Assembly (NCBI RefSeq): GCF_001650345.1
Contig: NZ_LVHF01000033.1
Location: 186,001 to 250,000, forward strand
Reading direction: 5' to 3'
DNA from: Photobacterium jeanii
GTDB lineage: Bacteria > Pseudomonadota > Gammaproteobacteria > Enterobacterales > Vibrionaceae
Length of the DNA: 64,000 nucleotides
Shown here: positions 9,479 to 18,546 of the stretch, piece by piece
Layout of the letters: each line of letters opens with the position of its first letter
Position numbering within the stretch: position 1 is the stretch's first letter
Notes under the pieces: model-generated
The model's input: only the letters and a program-made list of their open reading frames with translations
Told to the model about the DNA's origin: nothing
Databases searched by the model: none
Translations under genes and position numbers: made by a program

Positions 9479-9836
9479 TTTCACTCAAGTATCTTGGTTC
9501 AGAAAGTGAAGATTGGCATAACTTGGCAGAAATGTTGAACTGGAGTGATGTGAGTAGTGAGCAATACGACAGCCTGTGCTGAATTTTTTTTGAATGTTCA
9601 TAATTGGTGATAGATTGCTCGCACTTTACACTGTAAATAAAAAGGCTGCTCAGGGCGGTGCAACACCACTGAGCAGCGAAATTTATAGTTATGATATTGT
9701 TTTTCTTCTACACGCCCTGTTGTTTCCTGGTGGGCTGACTTCTTGCTCTTGGCTGATTGTTCCTACTCGTGGTTGCCCATTCGATAGGTTCAGCGCGGAG
9801 GCTTTACATTAACTCTTCATCATCAAAATCCAGTGT
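9479..9836. other. Intergenic region before the PACE gene terminator
   Basis: About 360 bp with no convincing gene. It holds the inverted repeat described separately (9637-9677) and, next to the PACE stop codon, an out-of-frame minus-strand stretch (about 9813-9898) that reads like an acidic protein tail (TLDFDDEELM). Confidence 0.5.
9637..9677 (-). terminator. Terminator of the PACE efflux gene
   Basis: GCTGCTCAG (9645-9653) pairs perfectly with CTGAGCAGC (9669-9677), with an inner GGTG/CACC pair. Read on the minus strand the stem is followed by CTTTTTATTT, fitting termination of the minus-strand gene that ends at 9836. Confidence 0.75.
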
Positions 9837-10273
9837 TAGGTCAGTGAAGGAGAAGAGTTGATCGACTTCTTTATGATGCTTGCCCTTACGTTGTCGTACA
9901 CCCAGTTAAAGATAAAGGCATAGATGGTGATAAAGACAGTCACACCCACATCCATGATGAAGGCTTCAATCATGCTGACTTGTAGGATGTATGCCATGAC
10001 TGGAATGGTTAAAACCAGCAAGCCGATCTCAAACAAAATGACATGGAAAATACGCAGTTTTATACTGCGTTTTTCTTTATCTTCGGTAAAAAACTTATCG
10101 AATACCCAATTGAAAACGAAGTTCCATGCCATTGCGATAGTGGCAATGATTATCATGGTTCCTGATACGGCACTCACTTCATGATCGGTAAATACCATCA
10201 TCAAAACGATAGATAGGCTGACAGCCAATACTTCAAACAATACAGCGTGAAAAATACGCTCAATCGCTCCCAT
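9836..10273 (-). CDS. PACE family biocide efflux transporter (AceI-like)
   Basis: Small four-helix inner membrane proton-coupled exporter of the proteobacterial antimicrobial compound efflux family (two bacterial transmembrane pair domains). The family motif RxxHxxxFE occurs twice, RIFHAVLFE (about 6-14) and RIFHVILFE (about 75-83), and WNFVFNWVFD and FNWVYD end helices 2 and 4. It is 145 residues, normal for the family. A LysR gene starts divergently 212 bp away, the arrangement of aceI/aceR, so induction by substrate through that regulator is likely. Oddity: just after FNWVYDNV the +1 frame runs on as KGKHHKEVDQLFSFTDLTLD and then FDDEELM, suggesting a one-base change near the 3' end. Confidence 0.9.
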   Translation of the reverse strand: MGAIERIFHAVLFEVLAVSLSIVLMMVFTDHEVSAVSGTMIIIATIAMAWNFVFNWVFDKFFTEDKEKRSIKLRIFHVILFEIGLLVLTIPVMAYILQVSMIEAFIMDVGVTVFITIYAFIFNWVYDNVRASIIKKSINSSPSLT

Positions 10274-10485
10274 TTTTCTTTCTCTCTCGATTTTTACAGG
10301 TCAACAGTCATGACCTTGTTGGTTTCTCGTGATTAGGTTTCAGTTAATGAAGCCCATGTTAGGCTTAGTGCGCTCTGTGAGCAGGCGGGATTATTGCGTT
10401 ATGCTTATTGATTGAAAAGTTAACAGCCATCACAACTCGTGATGACTTGCTGGTTAGTGAACTGGCGAGAGTAAGAGGAATGACG

Positions 10486-11370
10486 ATGTACAGTTTCGAG
10501 CAGTTAAAGATTTTCGTGACCGTGTGCGAATGTGGCTCTTTTTCTGCAGCGGCACGAAAGTTAAAGCGGGCGCAGTCGGGAGTGAGTCAATCCATAGCCA
10601 ACTTGGAAATTGCGATAGACCAAGAGCTATTCAACCGTGAAAAGAACACACCGACGTTAACCAAAAATGGTAAGGCGTTGTTACCGATAGCCAAATCGAT
10701 ATTGCATCAACAGCATTATTTTGATCAGAAAGTGGAATCGCTTGAGCGCGAGGATGAGCATGAGCTGGTGGTCGCGATAGAAGAAAGTTTGGTTAACGAT
10801 GAGTTATTGTCTGTATTTAGCGGTATCGCTGAGCAGTTTCCTATCACTCATATTGATATTGTGTCGGCTTCCACTTTCGACATTATTGCGATGGTGAAAA
10901 GCGGTGACGCCCAGCTAGGCGTGATATATACCGATGGTGAGTTTCGTGAAGACATGGACTTTGTCTCCTTGGGTTACAGTCGCTTTATTACCGTCACAGC
11001 GCCCGATCATCCGTTGGCGGCGTTATCGTCGGTGAAAAGTCATGACTTACAAGAGTATCGCCAGATCGTGCACCGAAGCTCGCAACAGCAGGAGCTGTGG
11101 TTTAGTTATGGGATCAGCAGTAAGACATGGTATGCCAATAGCCATCAAATCATGCTGCAACTGGCGATGAAAGGGCTGGGATGGACAGTGGTGCCAGAGC
11201 AGTTAGCGCAAGCGAGTATTGCCCAAGGCAAGCTGGTGGCGTTGCCAATTGATTTTGAACCGCAAGGTTGGCTTACCAGTGTTGGTTGCTTAGTTTCTCG
11301 GTCACGCCCAACAGGGCCGGTACTTGAGAGTTTATTGTCATCGTTGCAACGTAATATGGATTTACAGTGA
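10486..11370 (+). CDS. LysR family regulator, probable regulator of the PACE pump
   Basis: LysR-type transcription factor of 294 residues: winged helix-turn-helix at about 1-60 (SFEQLKIFVTVCECGSFSAA, QSGVSQSIANLE) and a substrate-binding domain at about 90-290. I choose ATG 10486 because AAGAGG lies 7 nt upstream; the longer frame from 10408 adds residues outside the family. It is divergent from the PACE gene, the usual position for an activator of such a pump. The next gene is convergent, behind a shared hairpin. Confidence 0.85.
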   Translation: MYSFEQLKIFVTVCECGSFSAAARKLKRAQSGVSQSIANLEIAIDQELFNREKNTPTLTKNGKALLPIAKSILHQQHYFDQKVESLEREDEHELVVAIEESLVNDELLSVFSGIAEQFPITHIDIVSASTFDIIAMVKSGDAQLGVIYTDGEFREDMDFVSLGYSRFITVTAPDHPLAALSSVKSHDLQEYRQIVHRSSQQQELWFSYGISSKTWYANSHQIMLQLAMKGLGWTVVPEQLAQASIAQGKLVALPIDFEPQGWLTSVGCLVSRSRPTGPVLESLLSSLQRNMDLQ

Positions 11371-11374
11371 TGGA

Positions 11375-11414
11375 ATAAAAAATCGCTCAGCCACGCTATG
11401 GTTTCTGAGCGATT
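11375..11414 (-). terminator. Terminator of the D-lactate dehydrogenase gene
   Basis: AATCGCTCAG (11381-11390) pairs perfectly with CTGAGCGATT (11405-11414). On the minus strand it is followed by TTTTTTATTCC. It may also work for the convergent LysR gene. Confidence 0.8.
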
Positions 11415-11491
11415 CATCACTTAATGATTAGCCTAACTTTTATGTGCTTTTTAACCTGTTAACCCATTTACAAGCAGTCGTTATTGGTTAA

Positions 11492-14365
11492 TTAGCGGTT
11501 TGAAGTTGCGGTATTTGCGTTCTCAGCGCTGGCATTAGCCGCATGACTCACTTTATCCACCAAATACAAGATAGAGCGATACTCAATACCGCTATGCGCT
11601 GATAAGCCAATCTCACAAGTACGGCTGTTAGAGTAACCTTCATTACAGTTTTCAGGCACTTGAGGCTTCAACGGTGCCAGAGCTGATGCATTGAGTTCAG
11701 GGGTAGTGAAGCCCTTATCACCCGCAAAGCCACAGCACAGAATATCTTCAGGAATGATGACTTCTTTGGCACACGCTTCTGTGACTTTTTGCATCACACC
11801 TGCTAAGCCATTGCGACGTGAAGTACAGGTGATGTGTAGCATCACAGGTTCTTCTTGCGGTGTAATGGTGAGTTTAGGTAGCACGAAATCCGCCACAAAC
11901 TTAAACGGCTCTAAAATGGTGATCCCTTGGCGCATGGTTTCTTTGCTTAAGCTTGCGCATGGGCTGGTATCCATCAGAACGGGCAACTTACCTTGTTCTG
12001 AAATCTGCCACAGGCTCTGTTCAAGCTCTTGGGCTTTGTCGTTGGCGGTATCAGCAAAACCTTTGCTTTTGTACGGCATACCACAACAAAGGTTGTCGAG
12101 TTTTTGTGGCAACACCACTTCATAACCAGCCTTTTCCAGCAGCGAAATCGTCACTTCGGCTAATGGACGCGGATCAGCGGCATTCTTCTCTGTCCCCATG
12201 TTGCGTGATGCACAGCTTGGGAAGTAGACCACTTTTTCTTTGCCGATTGTAAAGATGGTTGGGGCTTTCATACTGCCAGCTGAACGAGGCATATGTTCAT
12301 TCCACAATGGTAGCTTTTCACCACTGAGTTTGTGGGCGGTTTTACTGAGCGCTTTCATGCCTTTGGTGCCAATCACAGAGTGAACACCATTGACGGCACC
12401 TAAGCTTAGCTTGGTCGCTTTAGTGACGGTGGAGAAATGCTCCGCTGTCCAGCGAGCGATGGATTTTGCCATCGGAGAGTGCTGCTGACGCAGTTTTCGC
12501 ATCAAATCGCCAGTATTGATCCCCACAGGACAACGATCGGCACACAAGCCAGTCGCTGCACATGTATCCACCCCTTGGTATTGGAAAGCTTTTTCCATTT
12601 CAGCCAAACGGGTTGGATCTTCTTCAGTACGACGCAGGCGGCTAATTTCACGAAACACGGTATTTCGCTGGCGCGGTGTTAGCGAAAGATTGCGCGATGG
12701 GCACACCGGCTCACAAAAACCGCATTCGATACATTTGTCGATCAGAGTATCGGCCGCAGGCATGGCTTTGAGATCTTTTACATGGGCTTGATGGTCATCA
12801 TTGATGATCACCCCAGGGTTTAAGATGCCAGTAACATCGAAGATTTGCTTAATGCGCTGCATTAGTGCGAAGCCTTCTTGACCCCATTCCAGTTCGACGT
12901 AAGGTGCCATGTTGCGACCAGTACCGTGCTCTGCTTTGAGTGAGCCTTGGTAATCGACTGCCACTAACTGGGCAACGGCATCCATAAAATCGCTGTAGCG
13001 TTGGATCTCTTCTTGGCTATCAAAGGCTTGTGTGAACACAAAGTGAAGGTTACCAGCGAGGGCATGACCAAAGATGATCGCCTCATGGTAGTGGTAACGG
13101 GTGAATAGTTCTTGGAGCTCGCGCACGGCTGGCGCCAGTTGTTCGATCGGAAACGCCACGTCTTCAATGATCACCGTGGTCCCCGTTTCACGCACCGCGC
13201 CTACAGCAGGGAACAAGCCTTTACGAATACCCCAGAGCTGTGCACAGGTTGTGGTATCTGTACTGAAAGCAACTTGGTGCATCGGTTCAAACAAGCTGAT
13301 GAGGGTCGAGATAGCGGCATCTTGCCCTTTGAGGTCGTCATCGTTCTCAGCGTGTATCTCGATAAGCAGTGCGGCAGCTTCGGTATTACCTTCTTGCCCT
13401 AATTGAGCAATGAAATCAGGCATGCCCGGTTCATCAGCCACAGAAGCCAATGCGCGGCTATCCATCAACTCGACCGCTGCGGCAGTGGTTTTGCTAAGCT
13501 CGCTCACTGCGCGACATGTGGTTTCGATATCTTTAAACACATACAAGCCCGATGCTTTGTGGGCGTGATCGATCACTGTGTTATACGTGATATCTGCGAT
13601 AAACCCGAGCGTCCCTTCTGAACCAATGAAGAGGTGCTGCAAAATATCAATCGGATCGCAGTAGTCGGTGAGGGAGTTAAGGCTATAGCCCGTGGTGTTT
13701 TTTAAGCGGTATTTGTGGCGAATTTTATCAGCCAGTTCAGGGGTGTTTTTACAAGCGTCGGCAAGCTCGGCCAAATCATTGAGTAACTCAGCATGAGATT
13801 GTTGGAACGCTTGGCGACTTGCTTCATCAAGGGTATTGAGCACAGTACCGTCGGCAAGCACCACTGTCATACCCGCCAGCGTTTGATAGCTGTTTTGCGC
13901 AGTGCCACAACACATGCCCGATGCGTTATTCGCCGCGATACCACCAATTTTACAGGTATTGATAGACGCGGGATCGGGGCCGATTTTACGACCATGTGGG
14001 GCTAGTAGTTTGTTGGCTTCTGCGCCGATGATCCCCGGTTGCAGAGTGATTTGCTGGGCATCATCGCTGATTTTGTAATTACGCCAATTGTTGGTCAGCG
14101 TGATTAGTACCGAATCTGACAAAGCTTGTCCTGACAGGCTCGTACCCGCTGCGCGAAAGGTGACTGGAATAGTGAGTGCGTAGCAGGCTTTGAGCGCAGT
14201 CACGACTTCATCAAGCGAGTCGAGCTGCAAAATGATTTTTGGTACTAAGCGGTAAAAACTGGCATCTGTGCCGTAGGCCAGAGTGAGGGTCGGATCAGTA
14301 ATGATGCGCTTTTTATCAATAGTATTGGCAAGCTGATCAATCAATGTGGTGTAGGGATGTTGCAT
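11492..14365 (-). CDS. FAD/Fe-S D-lactate dehydrogenase (Dld-II type)
   Basis: Membrane-associated respiratory flavoprotein expected to oxidise D-lactate (or a related D-2-hydroxy acid) to the keto acid. It has 957 residues: FAD-binding 4 domain (about 40-180, with GTSLSGQAL and SASINTCKIGGIAANNASG-like block), FAD oxidase C-terminal domain (about 250-510), two ferredoxin-type cysteine clusters (CIECGFCEPVCP near 542 and CAATGLCADRCP near 598) and a CCG cysteine-rich region (LCCGMPYKSKG, DILCCGFAGDKG). This layout matches the large Dld-II type and not E. coli Dld. A LysR gene is divergent and lactate permease lies beyond it, which supports lactate as substrate. Ribosome site GGAG, 8 nt before ATG. 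Confidence 0.85.
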   Translation of the reverse strand: MQHPYTTLIDQLANTIDKKRIITDPTLTLAYGTDASFYRLVPKIILQLDSLDEVVTALKACYALTIPVTFRAAGTSLSGQALSDSVLITLTNNWRNYKISDDAQQITLQPGIIGAEANKLLAPHGRKIGPDPASINTCKIGGIAANNASGMCCGTAQNSYQTLAGMTVVLADGTVLNTLDEASRQAFQQSHAELLNDLAELADACKNTPELADKIRHKYRLKNTTGYSLNSLTDYCDPIDILQHLFIGSEGTLGFIADITYNTVIDHAHKASGLYVFKDIETTCRAVSELSKTTAAAVELMDSRALASVADEPGMPDFIAQLGQEGNTEAAALLIEIHAENDDDLKGQDAAISTLISLFEPMHQVAFSTDTTTCAQLWGIRKGLFPAVGAVRETGTTVIIEDVAFPIEQLAPAVRELQELFTRYHYHEAIIFGHALAGNLHFVFTQAFDSQEEIQRYSDFMDAVAQLVAVDYQGSLKAEHGTGRNMAPYVELEWGQEGFALMQRIKQIFDVTGILNPGVIINDDHQAHVKDLKAMPAADTLIDKCIECGFCEPVCPSRNLSLTPRQRNTVFREISRLRRTEEDPTRLAEMEKAFQYQGVDTCAATGLCADRCPVGINTGDLMRKLRQQHSPMAKSIARWTAEHFSTVTKATKLSLGAVNGVHSVIGTKGMKALSKTAHKLSGEKLPLWNEHMPRSAGSMKAPTIFTIGKEKVVYFPSCASRNMGTEKNAADPRPLAEVTISLLEKAGYEVVLPQKLDNLCCGMPYKSKGFADTANDKAQELEQSLWQISEQGKLPVLMDTSPCASLSKETMRQGITILEPFKFVADFVLPKLTITPQEEPVMLHITCTSRRNGLAGVMQKVTEACAKEVIIPEDILCCGFAGDKGFTTPELNASALAPLKPQVPENCNEGYSNSRTCEIGLSAHSGIEYRSILYLVDKVSHAANASAENANTATSNR

Positions 14366-14617
14366 CTTTTGTGCTCCATGGCGTTCACTGTCTTAATGCT
14401 TATCGCGACAGGAAATGCTGGGGTTAATTGTAATTATGGTGTCACTTGGCCTTTTCGGCTTCTTATAACTCATTACATAGGCAGGATATCGATGAGCGGG
14501 TCTTTTGTGTTGCGCCCGACTGCCTATTTTGAAAGCTGTTAGATTTAATATTTTAATAACATTTGTTTGGTTGATATACTGCCACCAATACACAAGTTTG
14601 TTGCAAAAAGTATACTA

Positions 14618-15529
14618 ATGATGCGAAGCACTGATGATTACTTGATCTTCTATCACCTGATTGAGCAAGGCTCCTTCAGTAAGGCGGCCGATCTGGTGGG
14701 GCTCACCAAATCGGTAGTCAGTAAGCGGATCACCCGTTTAGAGCAAGACCTTGGCGTTCAACTCTTATATCGAACAACCCGTAAATTAACGCTGACCGAA
14801 GCTGGGGAAGTGTTCTTTGCCCATGCGCGCGAGGTTTATTACTCGGTACAAAACGCCGAGCAAGCGATGAGTGGGTTAGGAGAAAGTCTCACAGGGACGA
14901 TTCGTATTACAGTACCAACGATCTCAGGCGAGTTATTGTTACCCCAAGCGATCGCTGAATTTAGTGCTAAATATCCTGATATTCATATTGATATGGATTT
15001 GGATAACCGCTTTGTCGACATTGTGGCTGAAGGGTTTGACTTGGCTATCCGAACGGGTGCTTTACCTGATTCAAGCTTTATTGCACGGCGGTTAGTTGAG
15101 GCGCACTGGGTGATTTGTGGTGCACCTGAATACTTTGCTCGTCAAGGTGTACCGAAAGTGCCCGCGGAGCTTACTCAGCATAATTGCTTAGCTTATAGCT
15201 ATCAGGAAACGGGCGCTAAAGAATGGTTGTTTAAAGATGATGACAAGCCTTACACCCTTAAAGTGGATGGTAATTTCACGACCAATAATGCCTCGGCATT
15301 GCGTCGGGCTGCTCTGTTTGGACAAGGCTTAGTGTATGTCCCTCGGGTGTTGGTGGCGGAAGATTTACAATCAGGAGCCTTAATAGAAGTGTTACAAGAG
15401 CAGGTGGGTAAGCGTCTTGGTATTTATGCGATCTATCCCTACACCCGCCATCAACCTATGAAAGTGAAGTTGTTTATTGAGCACCTTTATCAGTGCTATC
15501 AGAAACATGAAGCCAAGTTTTCATCGTAA
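14618..15529 (+). CDS. LysR family regulator in the lactate locus
   Basis: LysR-type regulator of 303 residues from ATG 14618 (MMRSTDDYLIFYHLIEQG). The N-terminal helix-turn-helix includes GSFSKAADLVGLTKSVVSKR; the ligand-binding domain (about 90-295) is of the CrgA/DsdC-like type (TGTIRITVPT). It lies between the divergent D-lactate dehydrogenase and the convergent lactate permease and probably regulates one or both. No clear Shine-Dalgarno is visible. It ends before a long A/T-rich hairpin shared with lldP. Confidence 0.85.
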   Translation: MMRSTDDYLIFYHLIEQGSFSKAADLVGLTKSVVSKRITRLEQDLGVQLLYRTTRKLTLTEAGEVFFAHAREVYYSVQNAEQAMSGLGESLTGTIRITVPTISGELLLPQAIAEFSAKYPDIHIDMDLDNRFVDIVAEGFDLAIRTGALPDSSFIARRLVEAHWVICGAPEYFARQGVPKVPAELTQHNCLAYSYQETGAKEWLFKDDDKPYTLKVDGNFTTNNASALRRAALFGQGLVYVPRVLVAEDLQSGALIEVLQEQVGKRLGIYAIYPYTRHQPMKVKLFIEHLYQCYQKHEAKFSS

Positions 15530-15576
15530 GTTAAATTCGTATAAGCGTACTTAAACCAAACTTAATCTCGAGTAAG

Positions 15577-15622
15577 AAAAGCGAAAAAAGAAGGGTGAAT
15601 TGACCTTAGTTTTTTCGCTTTT
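15577..15622. terminator. Bidirectional terminator between the LysR gene and lldP
   Basis: AAAAGCGAAAAAA (15577-15589) and TTTTTTCGCTTTT (15610-15622) form a 13-bp perfect stem with a 20-nt loop. It lies between two convergent genes and has A/T tracts on both sides. Confidence 0.7.
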
Positions 15623-15668
15623 ATTTGATTGGCTGACATTTAGTATATTGGTAATAACAGCGTCATTT

Positions 15669-17366
15669 TTATACCAGCGTACTCATGATTGCCGCGACAA
15701 TACCGTAGATTAACATTGGGATCACGGTGCGCTTAATGATATAGCCTTCTTTATTTGCAATGCCCAGAATAGTCGATACCGCAATGATGTTGTTAATGCA
15801 CACCATATTCCCCATTGCGCCGCCAACGGATTGCAATGCCAAAATAGTGGTTTGTGGTAACCCTACGTTAATTGCAATAGTTTGTTGAATCGCGCCAAAG
15901 GTAAGGTTAGAGACTGTTGCTGAGCCTGAGAAGAAAGCACCAAGCGCGCCTAGATATGCGCCTACAAATTGCCAACTGGTCCCCATCAAATCAGAGAAGG
16001 CTTGTCCTGTTGTCATGATTGGGGAGTTTTCTCCTCCTGTCATCATGAGCTTTACCATGATCAGTGCACCTACAAGAGCAATGAATGGCATTTTGATCCG
16101 GTTTGCGGTTTCCGAAAACATTTGTCTTACCACATGACCTTCCAGTTTAAACAGCGGAATTGAGATTAATACCACCAGTAAAAATGGGATCAGTGCTGGT
16201 ACATACAGAGTTTTGTAAGCCCATGAAACATCAGTACCGAAAATATGGCTGAGTTTTAGTATCAATGCTTGGCTGATACTGAAATCACCCAATGGTCCCA
16301 ATGAGAGTGTGAAGATTTCAGTGCTATCGGTGAGTAAAGGCTTGATACCCAACTGCTTGATACGCGTCACGATAAGAATCGTAATGAGCAAAATAGTGGG
16401 GGTCATGGCCTTTATTATTTGGCTAAATGGAACAGCCTGATCAGTGCCTTTGCTGTTAGTGCCTAATGGGTTTGAGTGGGAGTTGCTTGTGCGTACTGAT
16501 ACTTGTAAATCCACAGAGGTATCTGCATTTGCAAATGTTTCATTTCCCGTCGCCATTTGAACGCTTTCTTGCGGTTCTTTATGAGCTAAACCAAGGCCAA
16601 AGCGAGCCACAACCACAGAGAGAATTAAGCCAATAGCGCCACCAACTAATGCTGGGAATTCATAATTCCATTGCGCCAGCATGAAGTAGGGAACGGTACA
16701 TGACAGTGTGCTGGTTAAGACAAATAAGTAATTTTGGCGAATTGTTTGCCAGCTTACAATAAAGCGCAGCGCGAGTGGAGGGATAACAAATGCCGCCACA
16801 AAGTGGATCAGGGCTGAGATTTTGCCTGTCGCGAGTAATGTTGCGTCATCTAAACCTAAATTTGAAAAACCAAACCAAGTCGGTGTTCCGACTGCGCCGA
16901 AGGAAACGGGTACCGAGTTCATTACCAAAGCAAGCATGGCGACTTTGAGTGGATTGAAGCCTAATCCCACGAGAATTGGCGCTGCAATGGCTGCAGGAGT
17001 ACCAAAACCAGACGCGCCTTCAATCATGAATGCAAACGCCCAACCAATGATCATTAATTGCGCGACTTGATTTTTGCTGATCCCTTCTAGCCAGCGACGA
17101 ATAATGTCTTCTGAGCCGGAAAGGTAGATCATGCGATTTAACAAAATAGCGCCAGCAACAATTGAAATTGGGGTGATAGCTGAAAGGATACCGGCAATGA
17201 TGTTGGCGCTAATTAAGGTTAAATCAGTACCAAAGTAAAACAGTTGTAAAGCGCCAACCATTAGGGCTGTGATTGGTAGGGCAATGTGAGAGGGCAACCC
17301 GTTTTTCTTGGTCATCATCCAAATAAGAATGATGATAGGGATAATGGATAAAAATAAAGATGTCAT
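15669..17366 (-). CDS. lldP: L-lactate permease
   Basis: Inner membrane lactate (and glycolate) proton symporter of the LctP family, 565 residues with about 13 membrane segments. Family blocks are EGASGFGTPAAIAAPILVGLGF, here near residues 118-138, and SGSATVSNLTFGAIQQ near 490. I take ATG 17364-17366 (MTSLFLSIIP) as start, since the upstream in-frame ATG overlaps the sequence GGAGTGGAAG that serves as ribosome site. E. coli LldP has 551 residues. A loop near residues 255-310 is longer and polar (Ser/Thr/Asn-rich). It brings in lactate for the dehydrogenase encoded 1.3 kb away. Confidence 0.93.
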   Translation of the reverse strand: MTSLFLSIIPIIILIWMMTKKNGLPSHIALPITALMVGALQLFYFGTDLTLISANIIAGILSAITPISIVAGAILLNRMIYLSGSEDIIRRWLEGISKNQVAQLMIIGWAFAFMIEGASGFGTPAAIAAPILVGLGFNPLKVAMLALVMNSVPVSFGAVGTPTWFGFSNLGLDDATLLATGKISALIHFVAAFVIPPLALRFIVSWQTIRQNYLFVLTSTLSCTVPYFMLAQWNYEFPALVGGAIGLILSVVVARFGLGLAHKEPQESVQMATGNETFANADTSVDLQVSVRTSNSHSNPLGTNSKGTDQAVPFSQIIKAMTPTILLITILIVTRIKQLGIKPLLTDSTEIFTLSLGPLGDFSISQALILKLSHIFGTDVSWAYKTLYVPALIPFLLVVLISIPLFKLEGHVVRQMFSETANRIKMPFIALVGALIMVKLMMTGGENSPIMTTGQAFSDLMGTSWQFVGAYLGALGAFFSGSATVSNLTFGAIQQTIAINVGLPQTTILALQSVGGAMGNMVCINNIIAVSTILGIANKEGYIIKRTVIPMLIYGIVAAIMSTLV

Positions 17367-17972
17367 GTGCTTCCACTCCATGTGGGTTTATTTATCATTT
17401 TGTTGTTTTTATTACACGCAAACTGAAAAAACGTTAATTTTTGTAAGCGGCTTTTTGGTGGGGATGACATTCTAAAGCGGAAAAAATGAATGGCTATGGC
17501 TGTTTTTTTGTTTAATAAAGCCTTTTTAGTTGTAAGGGTAAATGTTAATGCTTGTTTTAAATTGTGATAAATACAATGGGCGCAGAGAAAACAAGGGTGT
17601 AACACATATTTTGTGTCTAATAGCAGAATTAATTAGGTGATTGCAGGAAACGAAGAAGTGCATAATGACGACTAATTTATTAGACGTATTAGATTAAAAA
17701 ATAGCAAAATATCGGTGTAGTAAAGCTTAATGATGATCAAGCCATTGAAAGCATTGATGTAATTTTACAACATAATTAGCTTTCATCTTATGATTTGTCC
17801 GAGTTTTTGTTATTGAGTTTCAGTGGATGCTTAACGTGCTTACTGATTTTATGGTGATTGAGTTTGCTTAAATGTACTCGTTGAGCGGGTAGGTTGCGAA
17901 GTGTTTCTCACAAAACGCTAACATCAATATGGCGCTAGTTTGAATTGGCTTGCTTGGTGTGGTGAATTAAAA
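17367..17972. other. Intergenic region upstream of lldP
   Basis: About 600 bp, AT-rich, between the divergently placed lldP promoter side and the yibL terminator. I see no gene, RNA or clear repeat in it; it probably contains the lldP promoter and regulator sites, which I cannot place. Confidence 0.5.
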
Positions 17973-18007
17973 ACAAACAGCCCATCACACTGTGATGGGC
18001 TGTTTGT
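17973..18007. terminator. Bidirectional terminator downstream of yibL
   Basis: ACAAACAGCCCATCACA (17973-17989) and TGTGATGGGCTGTTTGT (17991-18007) are a perfect 17-bp inverted repeat with one central base. Reading leftward it is followed by TTTTTAATT, so it terminates yibL. Confidence 0.85.
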
Positions 18008-18051
18008 GTTAAGCCGAGTTTTAATGCGGATAGCCGCTAAACAATGAAGGC

Positions 18052-18408
18052 TTAGAAAGGTTTGTTAGCAAAACCTGTTACTTCTTTGATACCCATTTCA
18101 CGGCCGATTGCCGTCATTGGGTGAACAACAACAAGACCTTTTACCGATTTTTTCAGCTTACCCATGTCAGCTTGTTCAGCTTTAGTAAGCGCACGGTTGA
18201 ATGCCATCGCTTTGATGTCGTTGCCCTTATCGTTTGCTTGACGTGAACGTGTGCCCTTAATGCCATCACGTTTCTTTTCAAGCTTAGCAATTTCAGCTTT
18301 GAACTGATCAATCATAGGTTGATCACTACGGCTCATTGCCGCTGCCAGCTTATGACGACACTTGTCTAGGCGGTTATTCACTTGCTGAAGTTCTTGCTTT
18401 AGATTCAT
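18052..18408 (-). CDS. yibL: YibL family ribosome-associated protein
   Basis: Small basic protein of 118 residues, equal in size to E. coli YibL (120). The C-terminal half contains the family block ADMGKLKKSVKGLVVVHP followed by MTAIGREMG, nearly identical to E. coli as I remember it. The N-terminal half (1-50) is a coiled coil rich in Leu, Lys and Gln. YibL is reported to associate with ribosomes; its exact function is not known. I use the start MNLKQELQQV at 18406-18408 (AAAGG upstream); the frame extends to 18471 but those residues are not in the family. Confidence 0.93.
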   Translation of the reverse strand: MNLKQELQQVNNRLDKCRHKLAAAMSRSDQPMIDQFKAEIAKLEKKRDGIKGTRSRQANDKGNDIKAMAFNRALTKAEQADMGKLKKSVKGLVVVHPMTAIGREMGIKEVTGFANKPF

Positions 18409-18546
18409 TTCATTACCTTTGGGTGCTAAATCGACTTGTTGTATCAAGTCTGGTTGAGGCAAGTATAACAAGCTCCCTGCCAGATCCCCAATGATCTGTT
18501 GTGTGAACTGTTATGACGGGGTGAACAAGGCACGTGTTGGCAATGG

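Noticed and set aside
9594..9812. A 72-codon plus-strand frame
   Set aside because: It spans the terminator hairpin of the PACE gene, has no ribosome site and no protein-like pattern.
17363..17605. An 80-codon minus-strand frame upstream of lldP
   Set aside because: It lies in the AT-rich promoter region, overlaps the lldP start and has no ribosome site.
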